DNA of 64,000 bases from Ectocarpus siliculosus (taxonomy: Eukaryota; Sar; Phaeophyceae; Ectocarpales; Ectocarpaceae): NCBI GenBank assembly GCA_000310025.1, contig FN648456.1, positions 1 to 64,000 on the forward strand, given 5' to 3'. The notes below the pieces were generated by a model that was not told the origin of the DNA, did not search any database, and was given only the letters and a program-made list of their open reading frames with translations. Positions 10,877-19,979 of this stretch are shown piece by piece. Numbering within the stretch: the stretch's first letter is position 1; every line of letters starts with the position of its first letter. The position numbers and the translations under genes are program-made.

Positions 10877-11241
10877 TGTTGATTGGCCCCAAGCCGAGTG
10901 CTGCTGGATGAGCACGGCTGTCCCGTTTGACAATGTGAAGAGATGGTAAAGTCGTTTTATTGGTCGTCCTCGTAGACACAAGCAACGGAAGAGAGTGGGC
11001 ACCCAGGTGCATCACAAACACCGAGGCACGCGAGCAACAGTCGCAAGACGCATTCGGAACTCGGAATACATGACAGCAAGGAATGCGCGACAACTTGCCA
11101 AAGATCCTACTACCGGAGATACCCCGAAGATCCAAATGACCGATGGACGGTCACGCACTTGCGCACCTGCATAGCTCAAAACCACACATAAGTACTACCG
11201 CAGTAGCCTTCGTAAGGATGGCATAATCCACCTCACGAACA
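10877..11241 (-). repeat. LTR element 1, 3' LTR
   Basis: 365 bp, same sequence and length as 13860-14224. Preceded (element sense) by AGGGAGGG and followed by the CCCAC target duplication. Confidence 0.9.
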
Positions 11242-12482
11242 CCCTCCCTGATTCTGTACATCATAACGAATGCTCTCAAAACCAAAGCGCTCAGGGTACT
11301 CATAGAAAACTCCAAAAAGAAACAAAAATAAAACAAACGAAGGGAAACCCGGCCACCGGATCAAAACCCTCCGCCCCCACGGGTCATCCTGCTGATTGAA
11401 CTGTCAACACAATCAACACAGCAGTCACAAAGTTGCAAACCTACACGTCTACAACTGTCAGGCATTTGTACTACCCCTTTTCAAGTAGTCCCCTCCCAGC
11501 CAACAGGATCCCTACTGTATCGAGTTGCTGTCAGCACCGCGGCGCGCCTAAGGCCACAAGCACCAATGCCAAATTGCAGCGGTAAAACGTAAAACCTAAC
11601 GCTACATCGCTAAATGACATTTTTATAGAGGGCGATCAACCAAGAGGAAGATCAAGCAGTATCTCAACCACAACGGTACCCCGCTTCGAGAGACACTGGA
11701 CCTAGACATTTTTTGCTACTCCTTCACAAGTAACTCCCTCCCAGCAACAGGATCCCTACTGCTGTATCCAGCTGCTGTTAGCAACGGGGCGCGTCTGCAA
11801 CCAACCCCGATCACCATTGTCGATCACATGACAGTGAGGGGTGCCCCCCTCGGTCTGTACATCAATGAAAGATCATATAAAAGGGCAATCAACCACATGT
11901 TAGGGGAGGGTGCCCCCTCTCAGCCTACACATCAGAGGACGATCGAAGCAGCATATCAATCACAAACAGTTCATCAACCAGCCTGCCGGTACCTGCTAAT
12001 ATGAGAGACGCTGGTAGCCATCTATCACGGAAAAAGGCGTCATTCATCAGCCCTCCCTGATTTCAGGCAAAATAATTCCGAACATCATCAATCAAATTGG
12101 TGTGACCGCAGTGCCCTGCGGATCACCATTCCTCAAAGTGAGACGACAACGGAATGCCACACCATCCTCAGTATTTCATCGTGCAATAAGCCTCATCATG
12201 GCTCAACCTACGCGGTTAGTTACTGAGATGCGCATGGTATACCGGACAGGCAACATCGAGTTTCGTGGACTGCGTTCGTATCCCTATCGAACACACAAGA
12301 AAAAAAAACAACGAGCGAACGGCGGAAAAGTAACAGGCCAGAAAAAATTCCCCTTTGTACTTTCGTCAGTCGTATCATCAAAATCGGCTCTTGATGGGGA
12401 AATGCCGACGAGCCGAATTGCACGCAAGGCACGAAAGCGAACGGGCGTTGATGCACCGCTGGGAAAACAGATCTAGACAACA
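11242..12482. other. LTR element 1, non-coding internal region
   Basis: Between gag and the 3' LTR. A related segment occurs twice (CAAGTAGTCCCCTCCCAGCC near 11480 and CAAGTAACTCCCTCCCAGC near 11727, each followed by CAGGATCCCTACTG), about 245 bp apart. I see no protein domain where pol would be expected. Confidence 0.7.
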
Positions 12483-13824
12483 TCAGAGTGCTTCGTATGC
12501 GACGTCCAACTCAACACCACCGACTCCAACTTCAATCGCGGCGACTGCAGTTTCAGTTCTCGATGGGCAGTTTTTCGCGTTGTGCCCCTTTTTTCCGCAC
12601 CTCTGGCAAAGCTTCTCTGGGCATGCACTCGCATAGTGGTCACCATCACAGACGTAGCACTTGACTCTCTTATCGCTAGCTATATTCGCCTCTTCGTAAC
12701 CTCGGTTTTGTTTCGGACGTCTCTTTCCTCCCCCCTTCCCCTCTACTGCTACGAACGCATGATGGTTCGCTCGCCGATCACTCTTCCCCTTCTTTTCCTC
12801 CGCTTTCAGTTGCCCAGCCCGTGTGCGAAGCACTCTCAAAATCTCTTCTTCATCGAGTGTTTTCTGGGCGAGCAGCTGTTGCTTTTGAATCTCGAATTCC
12901 GGGGAAAGCGCATCGAGGAACCGTGCATACACGAGCATTTTTGGGATGGGCTGGTCGAATGCCAACTCTAGGTTAGTCACTACGCACTTGAACTCCTGGA
13001 AAAACACTCGGGGTTCCTGGTTCTTCCCTTGTTGGGCATTATAAAACTTTCCGATCAGCGAGATCTGCTCGCCGCCGGTCAAGGGGGTGAATGTTTCTTC
13101 TAACGCACGCCACGCTGCCGAGGGCCCCTTTCGATCGTACACCAGCATTTTTGTGGAGTTGTTGGATATCGCTCCGGTCAGCATCCCCCACAAATCCCGG
13201 TACATGGCTATCTCTCCTACTTCCACTCCTTGCTCTATCATGCCATCATCGTCTACGCCTAGGACCCTCAATGTCTCTGCTGTCGCTCAAGGCGCGACCC
13301 ATCCCACAAGTCTGAACCTGCGTAATGAAATCGTTTCGGAACATCAGCCAGTTTTTCTCGTCTCCGTTGAAGTCCAACTGTTTCAGGCGTGGGATACGGG
13401 CATGCGAGCTGAAAGCATACCGTGAAGCTTGCTCCTCTCTGCTGATTCCCTCTCGCGAGATAGCACCGTGTGGTGGTGTAGGCTCTCGTGTTTCCGGGCC
13501 TCGCAGTCCTCTCGCTCCCTCGAGCCCTCGTCCAGTATTCGGCGCTTGGTCTAGCTGACCCGCGCCAGGGAAGGCGTGCGTCCTCCCCTGTGACTCCCCC
13601 CCGCCGCCCGCTGCGGTCGCACTTCCGGCGGGCGGTGTCCCGGGCACTAACCGGGACAAGGTGTTCATGATGCCTTCCAGTTTCTCCGTCACCATCTTCT
13701 CCATTCTGGTGCTGGCGTCGCCCACGGCGTCGTCGATGGCCGTCCTAAGCTCCTCATGAGTCGGGCCAGCCTCGCCCCCGCCAGAGTTCACAGAGTCGTT
13801 CGAAGACATGTGTGTCTGCCGCAC
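12483..13824 (-). pseudogene. Gag of LTR element 1, split by one frameshift
   Basis: Two overlapping frames, 13824-13246 and 13271-12483, read as one Gag once a single base shift near 13255-13270 is allowed. The first part is an acidic N-terminus and Gly/Pro linker followed by LKQLDFNGDEKNWLMFRNDF, a typical start of a Copia-type (UBN2-like) Gag. The second continues the capsid-like domain (AAWRALEETF, IGKFYNAQQG, FLDALSPEFE) and ends in two zinc knuckles, CYVCDGDHYASAC (CX2CX3HX4C, one residue short) and CQRCGKKGHNAKNC (CX2CX4HX4C). The protein would package element RNA. The shift may be an inactivating indel or a programmed site. Given near-identical LTRs it must be young if it is a lesion. 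Confidence 0.8.
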
Positions 13825-13859
13825 TAGACTATGACGTTAACGCCACAAGAACTCTAGAG

Positions 13860-14224
13860 TGTTGATTGGCCCCAAGCCGAGTGCTGCTGGATGAGCACGG
13901 CTGTCCCGTTTGACAATGTGAAGAGATGGTAAAGTCGTTTTATTGGTCGTCCTCGTAGACACAAGCAACGGAAGAGAGTGGGCACCCAGGTGCATCACAA
14001 ACACCGAGGCACGCGAGCAACAGTCGCAAGACGCATTCGGAACTCGGAATACATGACAGCAAGGAATGCGCGACAACTTGCCAAAGATCCTACTACCGGA
14101 GATACCCCGAAGATCCAAATGACCGATGGACGGTCACGCACTTGCGCACCTGCATAGCTCAAAACCACACATAAGTACTACCGCAGTAGCCTTCGTAAGG
14201 ATGGCATAATCCACCTCACGAACA
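13860..14224 (-). repeat. LTR element 1, 5' LTR
   Basis: 365 bp, direct repeat of 10877-11241. Its inner end joins CTCTAGAGTTCTTGTGG in element sense; I do not recognise a tRNA complement there. Confidence 0.9.
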
Positions 14225-14229
14225 CCCAC

Positions 14230-14965
14230 GGGGTAATATCACTTGGTTCTGTATGGATTGGGTACCCGTGGGTACCCATGGGCATTGCCTATGGTGCACG
14301 TGGGTACCCACCGTGTGATTTCACTTGGTTATGGGCCAATGTATCAAACATCTGCACCGAGACACAGAAATAAACGGAGAACCCCGACGCAATGAAGAGG
14401 GCCGCGGGGCGGGAAAGCTTCGGGTATGGTTTGAAACCCTTTTGTCACCTGAGCGGGCACGCACGAATGCGTGTATACTACCTCGGCGAGAGATAAAGTA
14501 AGGAACAGAACGTCAATTGGCAATGCGGGTTCGCTTCGGCGACGATATGAAACCCGGTATGTATGTCGTGACCATCTCGTGTCCACGTGGTTGAAACCCC
14601 CTTACGCTTCTTGGGGCGGGGTCGCTTCTGCCACGACCTGAATCCCTTACCCCTTGCTGTATATGACCCATATTCGGCACTATTTGGCTCGGTCCTGAAG
14701 AACCACGAAGGAAATACTAACATACGTAATGACGCCACAAAAAGACGATGTTGTGAAAAATATATGAAGCCAAACACCGCACCATAGAAAATCCACGCTC
14801 GACACCTTCACGACGAACTCCGCGTGGGACATTGTAAAATATCGTCGTTACGCTGTGTACGACGCAACAAGGAAAAAATATGTCGTCGGAACCAAGATAT
14901 TGACAAGAAGTCGGAACCACGATGTTGACATACACACGGCACATATCGTCCCGAGAACAGACAAC
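14230..14965 (-). repeat. KDZ unit, left copy, middle segment
   Basis: Reverse complement of about 43000-43740. Small open frames are shared between the copies but show no family resemblance and have diverged by substitutions. I treat it as non-coding sequence of the unit. Confidence 0.7.
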
Positions 14966-14970
14966 ACTCC

Positions 14971-15157
14971 TGTTTGGGGTGCTCGGCAGAGTATACTGTC
15001 TATGGGGCCTCCGGGGGGTACGCGGATGAAATGTGTTGATGGGCATGCTGCATGGCGATGGTTTTGCCTACCGCATGTCTCTCACTCTCTAATCAACCAA
15101 GGTCTTGAGTCAACCTTCTTTCTCTTTCGGCCTCTGACGGGCTACCGCACCCAAACA
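14971..15157 (+). repeat. LTR element 2, 5' LTR
   Basis: 187 bp, direct repeat of 19349-19535, with 8-bp inverted ends TGTTTGGG/CCCAAACA. Confidence 0.9.
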
Positions 15158-15408
15158 CAATATATTGTGCGGCCTGGTGTTGGTAGTGGGTATTGGCGTC
15201 TGAGCTGTATGTGCCGGGCCAATGGGGCGGCGAATACGATATATATAGCTAAGCTGGGACGTGGCCAACGGGGACGGGACAGCACGGCAGCGGGTAGTGT
15301 ATAGCTGGGACGGTGGCCATCGCGGACCGGGACAGCAGGGGGTGTACTGCTGGGACAGCGCTTCAGGGCTGGGACAGCAGGGTACGGGATATTTTTCAAG
15401 CGTAGACT

Positions 15409-17670
15409 ATGGCGGAGAGAAGCGGCGGAATAGGAAGAGATTCGCAAAGGGAGGAGGGTACAGTTGTGCGCATCAAGATGGAGGAGAGGTCGCGCAACGC
15501 AGCAGAGAAGCTACGAGCTGCCGAGTCGGAGGTGGAGAGGCTGGTGAAGGTGCTCAGAGCTGCGGAGGCTGCCGAGTATGAGAAGGAGAGACTTAGGCGG
15601 CAGCAACAACAACAACAACAGCAGCAGCGATGGAGTGCTCAATGGCAGCAGCAGCCATCGCAGGTACAGCAGTGTTCTCGTGGTGGTTTTGTCAGTCAGC
15701 AGAACCAACATTGCGTTTTCACTCAGAGCCACCAGGCGCGGCAGCACCAGCAGTTGGCGCGGCAGCAACAGCAGCTGCCGCCAACCGGAGTTGGTGGGAT
15801 ATATGACTGCGGGAGCAACGCCGTGTATTTCCAGCAGGAATCACCCTCTCCGCCTGGTACGGTATACCATTGCACTCGGTGCGGCAGGAACGGCCACCAC
15901 GGCGAAGAATGCGCCGCACCCCGCAGGTTCGAGGGTACGTGCGGCGCCTGTGGTCAGTACGGCCATATGTGGCGGAACTGCGCCGTGCATCTTCATGGCA
16001 GCAGCGGCGAGGATGACGGCCGTATCGTCCGCGGTGGCTGCTGGATGGGCGTCAATGGCGGCGGCAGCTGCATGGACATCGGTGGAAGCTCGGTCGTACA
16101 GCAGCAGGTGGTGGTAGAGAGCGAGTACCGCTCTGATTTTGTCGACCTGGTTCACGTTGGCGGCGAGGTGATGGCAGAGAGCGAGTACCGCTCTGATTTC
16201 GTCGACGTGGTTCACGCTGGCGGCGCTGTGGACGGTGATGATGACGGATGGTTTGGATGGAATGATTCTGTGGACATGGTTCACGCTGGTGGCAGTGTCT
16301 GCGATGATGTTTTCCCCGCCGCTGGGGCGGGAGAAATGGCCGGAGCGCCTGCGTTGGCGACTGGAGTGGCGGCATCGGCAGCAGCTCCAGCGGCGACGGC
16401 GGCGATCTCCGGCGGCAGTGTTTTCCCCGCGGCGGCGGCGGGGGGAACGGCCGGGGTCCCCGCGGTGGCAGCACGAGCGGCGGCATCGGCAGCAGCTCCG
16501 GCGGCGATGGCGGCGACCTCTGGCGGCAGTGTTCCCCCCGCGACGGCGGCAGGGGGGATGACCCGAGTCCCCGCGGTGGCAGCACGAGCGGCGGCATCGT
16601 CGGCAGCTCCAGCGGCGACGGCGGCGACCTACAGCGGCGGTAGTGTTTCCCTCGCAGCGACGGCGGCGGGGGGAATTGCCGGGGTCCCTGCAGTGGCGGC
16701 AGGAGCGGCGGCATCGGCAGCAGCTCCAGAGGCGACGGTGGCGACCTACGGCGGCGGTAGTGTTACCTTCGCAGCGACGGCGGAGGAAGCGCCCGGAGGA
16801 CTCGCGGCGACAGCTGGAGTAGCGGCATCGGCGGTGGTTCCAGCGGCGACGGCGGCGGTGCCTGGCGACACTGTTATCTCCCCGACGGTGGCGGGGAGAA
16901 CGACCGGAGCGCCCGCGTTGGTGGTTGGAGCGTCGGTATCGACGGCGGTTCCAACGGCGGCGGCGGCGGCACCCGACGGTGTTGTTTCTCCCGCTGCTGC
17001 GGCGGGGAGAATGGCTCGAGAGCCCGCGCAGGTGGCTACAATGGCGACATCGGCGGCTGGAGTGGCGACATCGGTGACGGCACCACCCGCGACCGCGGCG
17101 ATGGCACCGGCCGCTACGATGGCGACCGTCGGTGACGTTCCCCCCGCCATATCGGTTGGGGGGGCGGCCAGCAACGGAGAAGCGGTGGTCAACGGCATCG
17201 ACGACGGCAGCGATGATGGAGGTTGGTGCGCAGGTGAGGTTGATGGCTGCTGGGATGACAGCGTCTGTGGCGAGAGGGGGGCGTCCACGCACCCTTTCGA
17301 TCCCGGCACCGTGTGTTCGGGGGTGCGCGGCGCCAACTATCCCGGGGTGGACGACCTGGTCGATGGCTCCCGCAGCAGTAGCGGCAGCAGCAGCAGCAGC
17401 AGCAGCAGCATCGGCAGCAGTAGCAACGACGAGGCAGAGGGGGTGGATGTGGCCTGGTTTGGGGCACTGCTGCGCCCCTTCGACCCGGGGAAGCTGTGCC
17501 GGCTGAAGGCTGGGAGAGTGGGGCTGGTGATGGGGATGGACACCCCGTTCGACCGTGGAAAGATGTCGCGTGGGCAACGGCCGGGGAGCCCGTGTTCGCG
17601 ACCGGAGCAACGACAGGAGGATCATGAAGCGGGGAAAGGAGTTCGGAGGATCGGGCGAGTCCAACAATGA
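15409..17670 (+). CDS. Gag-like zinc-knuckle protein with Ala-rich tandem repeats
   Basis: 753 codons, uninterrupted, the only gene of LTR element 2. An N-terminal charged coiled-coil-like segment (residues about 20-60) leads into a Gln-rich tract (QQQQQQQQQ and further Gln-rich pieces). Two perfect CX2CX4HX4C zinc knuckles follow (CTRCGRNGHHGEEC, CGACGQYGHMWRNC; about residues 155-190). Two near-identical SEYRSDFVD repeats come next. Residues about 300-580 are about seven imperfect 37-39-residue repeats dominated by Ala, Gly, Val and Pro (unit of the type AAAGGTAGVPAVAARAAASA). The C-terminus has three FDPG/FDRG-type repeats separated by a Ser-rich run. Zinc knuckles in an LTR element mean Gag. 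The Ala-rich repeats are not a normal Gag feature and their role is unknown. The 642-codon frame on the other strand is a shadow of the GC-rich repeats. Confidence 0.75.
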   Translation: MAERSGGIGRDSQREEGTVVRIKMEERSRNAAEKLRAAESEVERLVKVLRAAEAAEYEKERLRRQQQQQQQQQRWSAQWQQQPSQVQQCSRGGFVSQQNQHCVFTQSHQARQHQQLARQQQQLPPTGVGGIYDCGSNAVYFQQESPSPPGTVYHCTRCGRNGHHGEECAAPRRFEGTCGACGQYGHMWRNCAVHLHGSSGEDDGRIVRGGCWMGVNGGGSCMDIGGSSVVQQQVVVESEYRSDFVDLVHVGGEVMAESEYRSDFVDVVHAGGAVDGDDDGWFGWNDSVDMVHAGGSVCDDVFPAAGAGEMAGAPALATGVAASAAAPAATAAISGGSVFPAAAAGGTAGVPAVAARAAASAAAPAAMAATSGGSVPPATAAGGMTRVPAVAARAAASSAAPAATAATYSGGSVSLAATAAGGIAGVPAVAAGAAASAAAPEATVATYGGGSVTFAATAEEAPGGLAATAGVAASAVVPAATAAVPGDTVISPTVAGRTTGAPALVVGASVSTAVPTAAAAAPDGVVSPAAAAGRMAREPAQVATMATSAAGVATSVTAPPATAAMAPAATMATVGDVPPAISVGGAASNGEAVVNGIDDGSDDGGWCAGEVDGCWDDSVCGERGASTHPFDPGTVCSGVRGANYPGVDDLVDGSRSSSGSSSSSSSSIGSSSNDEAEGVDVAWFGALLRPFDPGKLCRLKAGRVGLVMGMDTPFDRGKMSRGQRPGSPCSRPEQRQEDHEAGKGVRRIGRVQQ

Positions 17671-19348
17671 CGGCAAGCAGCGCGACTTCTGCTGGGGTCT
17701 TAAACTCGCCAAGGCACGTGACGTTTGTTTGCGTATTCTTGTCATTTTTCTGAAATTTGTTTTGTGCACGATGTTGTTCTTGTGTTTTGATCTTCAGATA
17801 CAATGCTGCATTTTTCACCGTCTGCAAATCATTTTTCCTATCGTTGGCACATTTGCAGGTTTGGATTTGTTTTTGTTTTGTTCTGTAGAGATGCCCACCC
17901 GCGTTTTACCTTGCAGGGACACTAATTTCCACGGCCAAATGGCAGGGAATTTCCATGGCTGATTATTGTTGTTTTTCTGGGAGACAAATGGAATGTTGCG
18001 GCCGGGGGGCTGTTGTTTGTCAAGACAATATGTCAAATGGCGGTGGTAGTATTATTTCTGCGTACGGTTTGTTCCACTTTGGTTTTCCTTCTTTGTTGGG
18101 ATCACATTCTCTCTATGTTTTTCTGATGGTACTGGATGTATGTAGTAGGCATTGGCTTGGCGTTCGACGTGCTGGGTAAAGACGTTGGGGGGCACGCACC
18201 GTTTCTCTGTCCCCCCGATGTACCGGTACCCGACGAGTCAATCCTTGCGGAATACCAATTTCCTTTCCAAGTAGGCCTGTACGGCAGGCTGGTATGTGCT
18301 GGACGTGTGACGCCTTTTCTTTGATATGTTTTGTTTTCTTGTTTCGGTTTGGAGTTGATGAAGTTGGATGCAGAATTGGCATGCTGGATTTTGCGGAATC
18401 ACGCCTGATTGTTGCACTGCTGTCGGAAATCATGGGGGGGGGAATGTGATACCATGCTGTCCGCCGCAGCACAACAAGCAGTGTTTCTGACATCGGGTTT
18501 GGTAGTTCATGTTGAGATTTTCCGTGTTTTCCCTGGGGATTTTATATGGAATTGATGTTGGCTGAGGGTACTTCATGTCTGGATCGTTTTCCGCGTTTTA
18601 CCTGCGGAGGTGACATGGAATTGAATATTGAATGGGATTTTCGTTGCGTTTATATGAGATGTCCCAGCAGGGGGGATGCGGGATTGTTGATTGTCTGTTT
18701 TGGATTTGTTGGTTTCTTCATGTTTGTTTCGGACTTGTTTGTTTGGTTTCTTCGTGTTTGGGATGGGTGTTACAGCAGGGAGGCTGTTGGACTGGTATGT
18801 TTGTCAAGGTATTGGGTATTGGAGGAAGGATTTGGCATGTTCTCGTAAGTCATGGTTGAAGCCTTTGTGCTTCCGAAGGTTATTTGAGCTGGTCAATGAG
18901 TTGAAACATGAATGCTTATCTGAGGAATTTGTTCTGAGTAAGTCAGGACGTTGGACACATTTTTCCGGAGTTACCCGTCCCCGTTCTGACGTGATTCTGA
19001 TGTAATGTGTATCTATGCTGGGTATTTTTCCAAGGGTGACTGTTTGTGTTTTGACTTCTTGAGAATTTGGTAAAGCATTTTTCTCAAGAGGGTGAATTGT
19101 TTATTGACAGACCTTTTAGGAGATAGTAATTTGATATCATCAGAAGATTTGAAAGATTTCGTAAAGCATGTTTTATTGGGAGATCGACAGATTTCGTAGA
19201 ACATTGTTTTATTGGGAAATTGTTTGAATTGGAATGAATGGTGGATGATTTCCGTGTGGATGCGTAGTTTGATTTATCGCCGTTTTACCTGGCAATGATA
19301 GTCGTGACGAGGATTTCGTAGATCGTATCTCGTACCGAGCAGGGGGGC
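17671..19348. other. LTR element 2, non-coding 3' internal region
   Basis: T- and G-rich sequence between gag and the 3' LTR with no pol domain. It ends in the polypurine tract at 19341-19348. Short frames are of low complexity. Confidence 0.65.
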
Positions 19349-19535
19349 TGTTTGGGGTGCTCGGCAGAGTATACTGTCTATGGGGCCTCCGGGGGGTACG
19401 CGGATGAAATGTGTTGATGGGCATGCTGCATGGCGATGGTTTTGCCTACCGCATGTCTCTCACTCTCTAATCAACCAAGGTCTTGAGTCAACCTTCTTTC
19501 TCTTTCGGCCTCTGACGGGCTACCGCACCCAAACA
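19349..19535 (+). repeat. LTR element 2, 3' LTR
   Basis: 187 bp, same sequence as 14971-15157 as far as I can read. Followed by ACTCC. Confidence 0.9.
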
Positions 19536-19979
19536 ACTCCCGCCAGGAAGGAAACCCATACCGGGAAACGTTGGCAATTTTCAATGTCAACCGTGCAATG
19601 GGACCAAAAAAACAACGACAACAACGTCAACCCATTCTAGTAAACCCACTCTAGGAAGAAACGTCGCCGATCAAAGTGACATGACGCAGCTAGATAAGAG
19701 GAAGCAACCTAAACGGCTCGAATGTACGTAAAGCAGCCCCATTAGGTAGCGCGAATGGTGTAACCATAACCAAGTGCATCCTTCAGCCCATCACTCCAGG
19801 ACATCTGTGCGGGTGGGATTCCTCTCTGCTAGGTAGAGAGCACCAGGGAACTCGGATCGGTAGGAATGTTGGCCCGCTCTCGACACACCGTAGGAGGACG
19901 AAAAAGATGGCAGCGGGAGCTGTACGGTTCCTGACGTCTACAACCTGCCGTTCCGGATGTATGTGTTGTACGTGCTTCA

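Larger units (their letters stand above)
10877..14224 (-). mobile_element. Gag-only LTR retrotransposon 1
   Basis: 3348 bp, inserted in the left KDZ unit in minus orientation. The LTRs are 10877-11241 and 13860-14224, 365 bp each, identical as far as I can read, with TGTT...AACA ends. The target duplication is CCCAC (10872-10876 and 14225-14229). The inverted copy near 43730 shows the uninterrupted site GTACCCACGGGGTAAT. A polypurine tract (AGGGAGGG) abuts the 3' LTR. The only coding region is gag; protease, integrase and reverse transcriptase are absent. It would depend on an autonomous partner. Near-identical LTRs imply recent insertion. Confidence 0.9.
14971..19535 (+). mobile_element. Gag-only LTR retrotransposon 2
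   Basis: 4565 bp, plus orientation, in the left KDZ unit. LTRs 14971-15157 and 19349-19535 are 187 bp each with TGTTTGGGG...CCCAAACA ends. The target duplication is ACTCC (14966-14970 and 19536-19540); the empty site CAACACTCCCGCCAGG is seen inverted near 42980. A polypurine tract (AGGGGGGC) immediately precedes the 3' LTR. One long gag-like gene is present and no pol domain. Its LTR length and sequence differ from element 1, so this is a separate non-autonomous family. Confidence 0.9.

Noticed and set aside
15841-17769. 642-codon open frame on the minus strand
   Set aside because: It is antisense to the Gag of LTR element 2, consists of Arg/His/Ser-rich low complexity, and arises from the GC-rich repeats in phase. 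The plus frame has zinc knuckles and fits the element's orientation.
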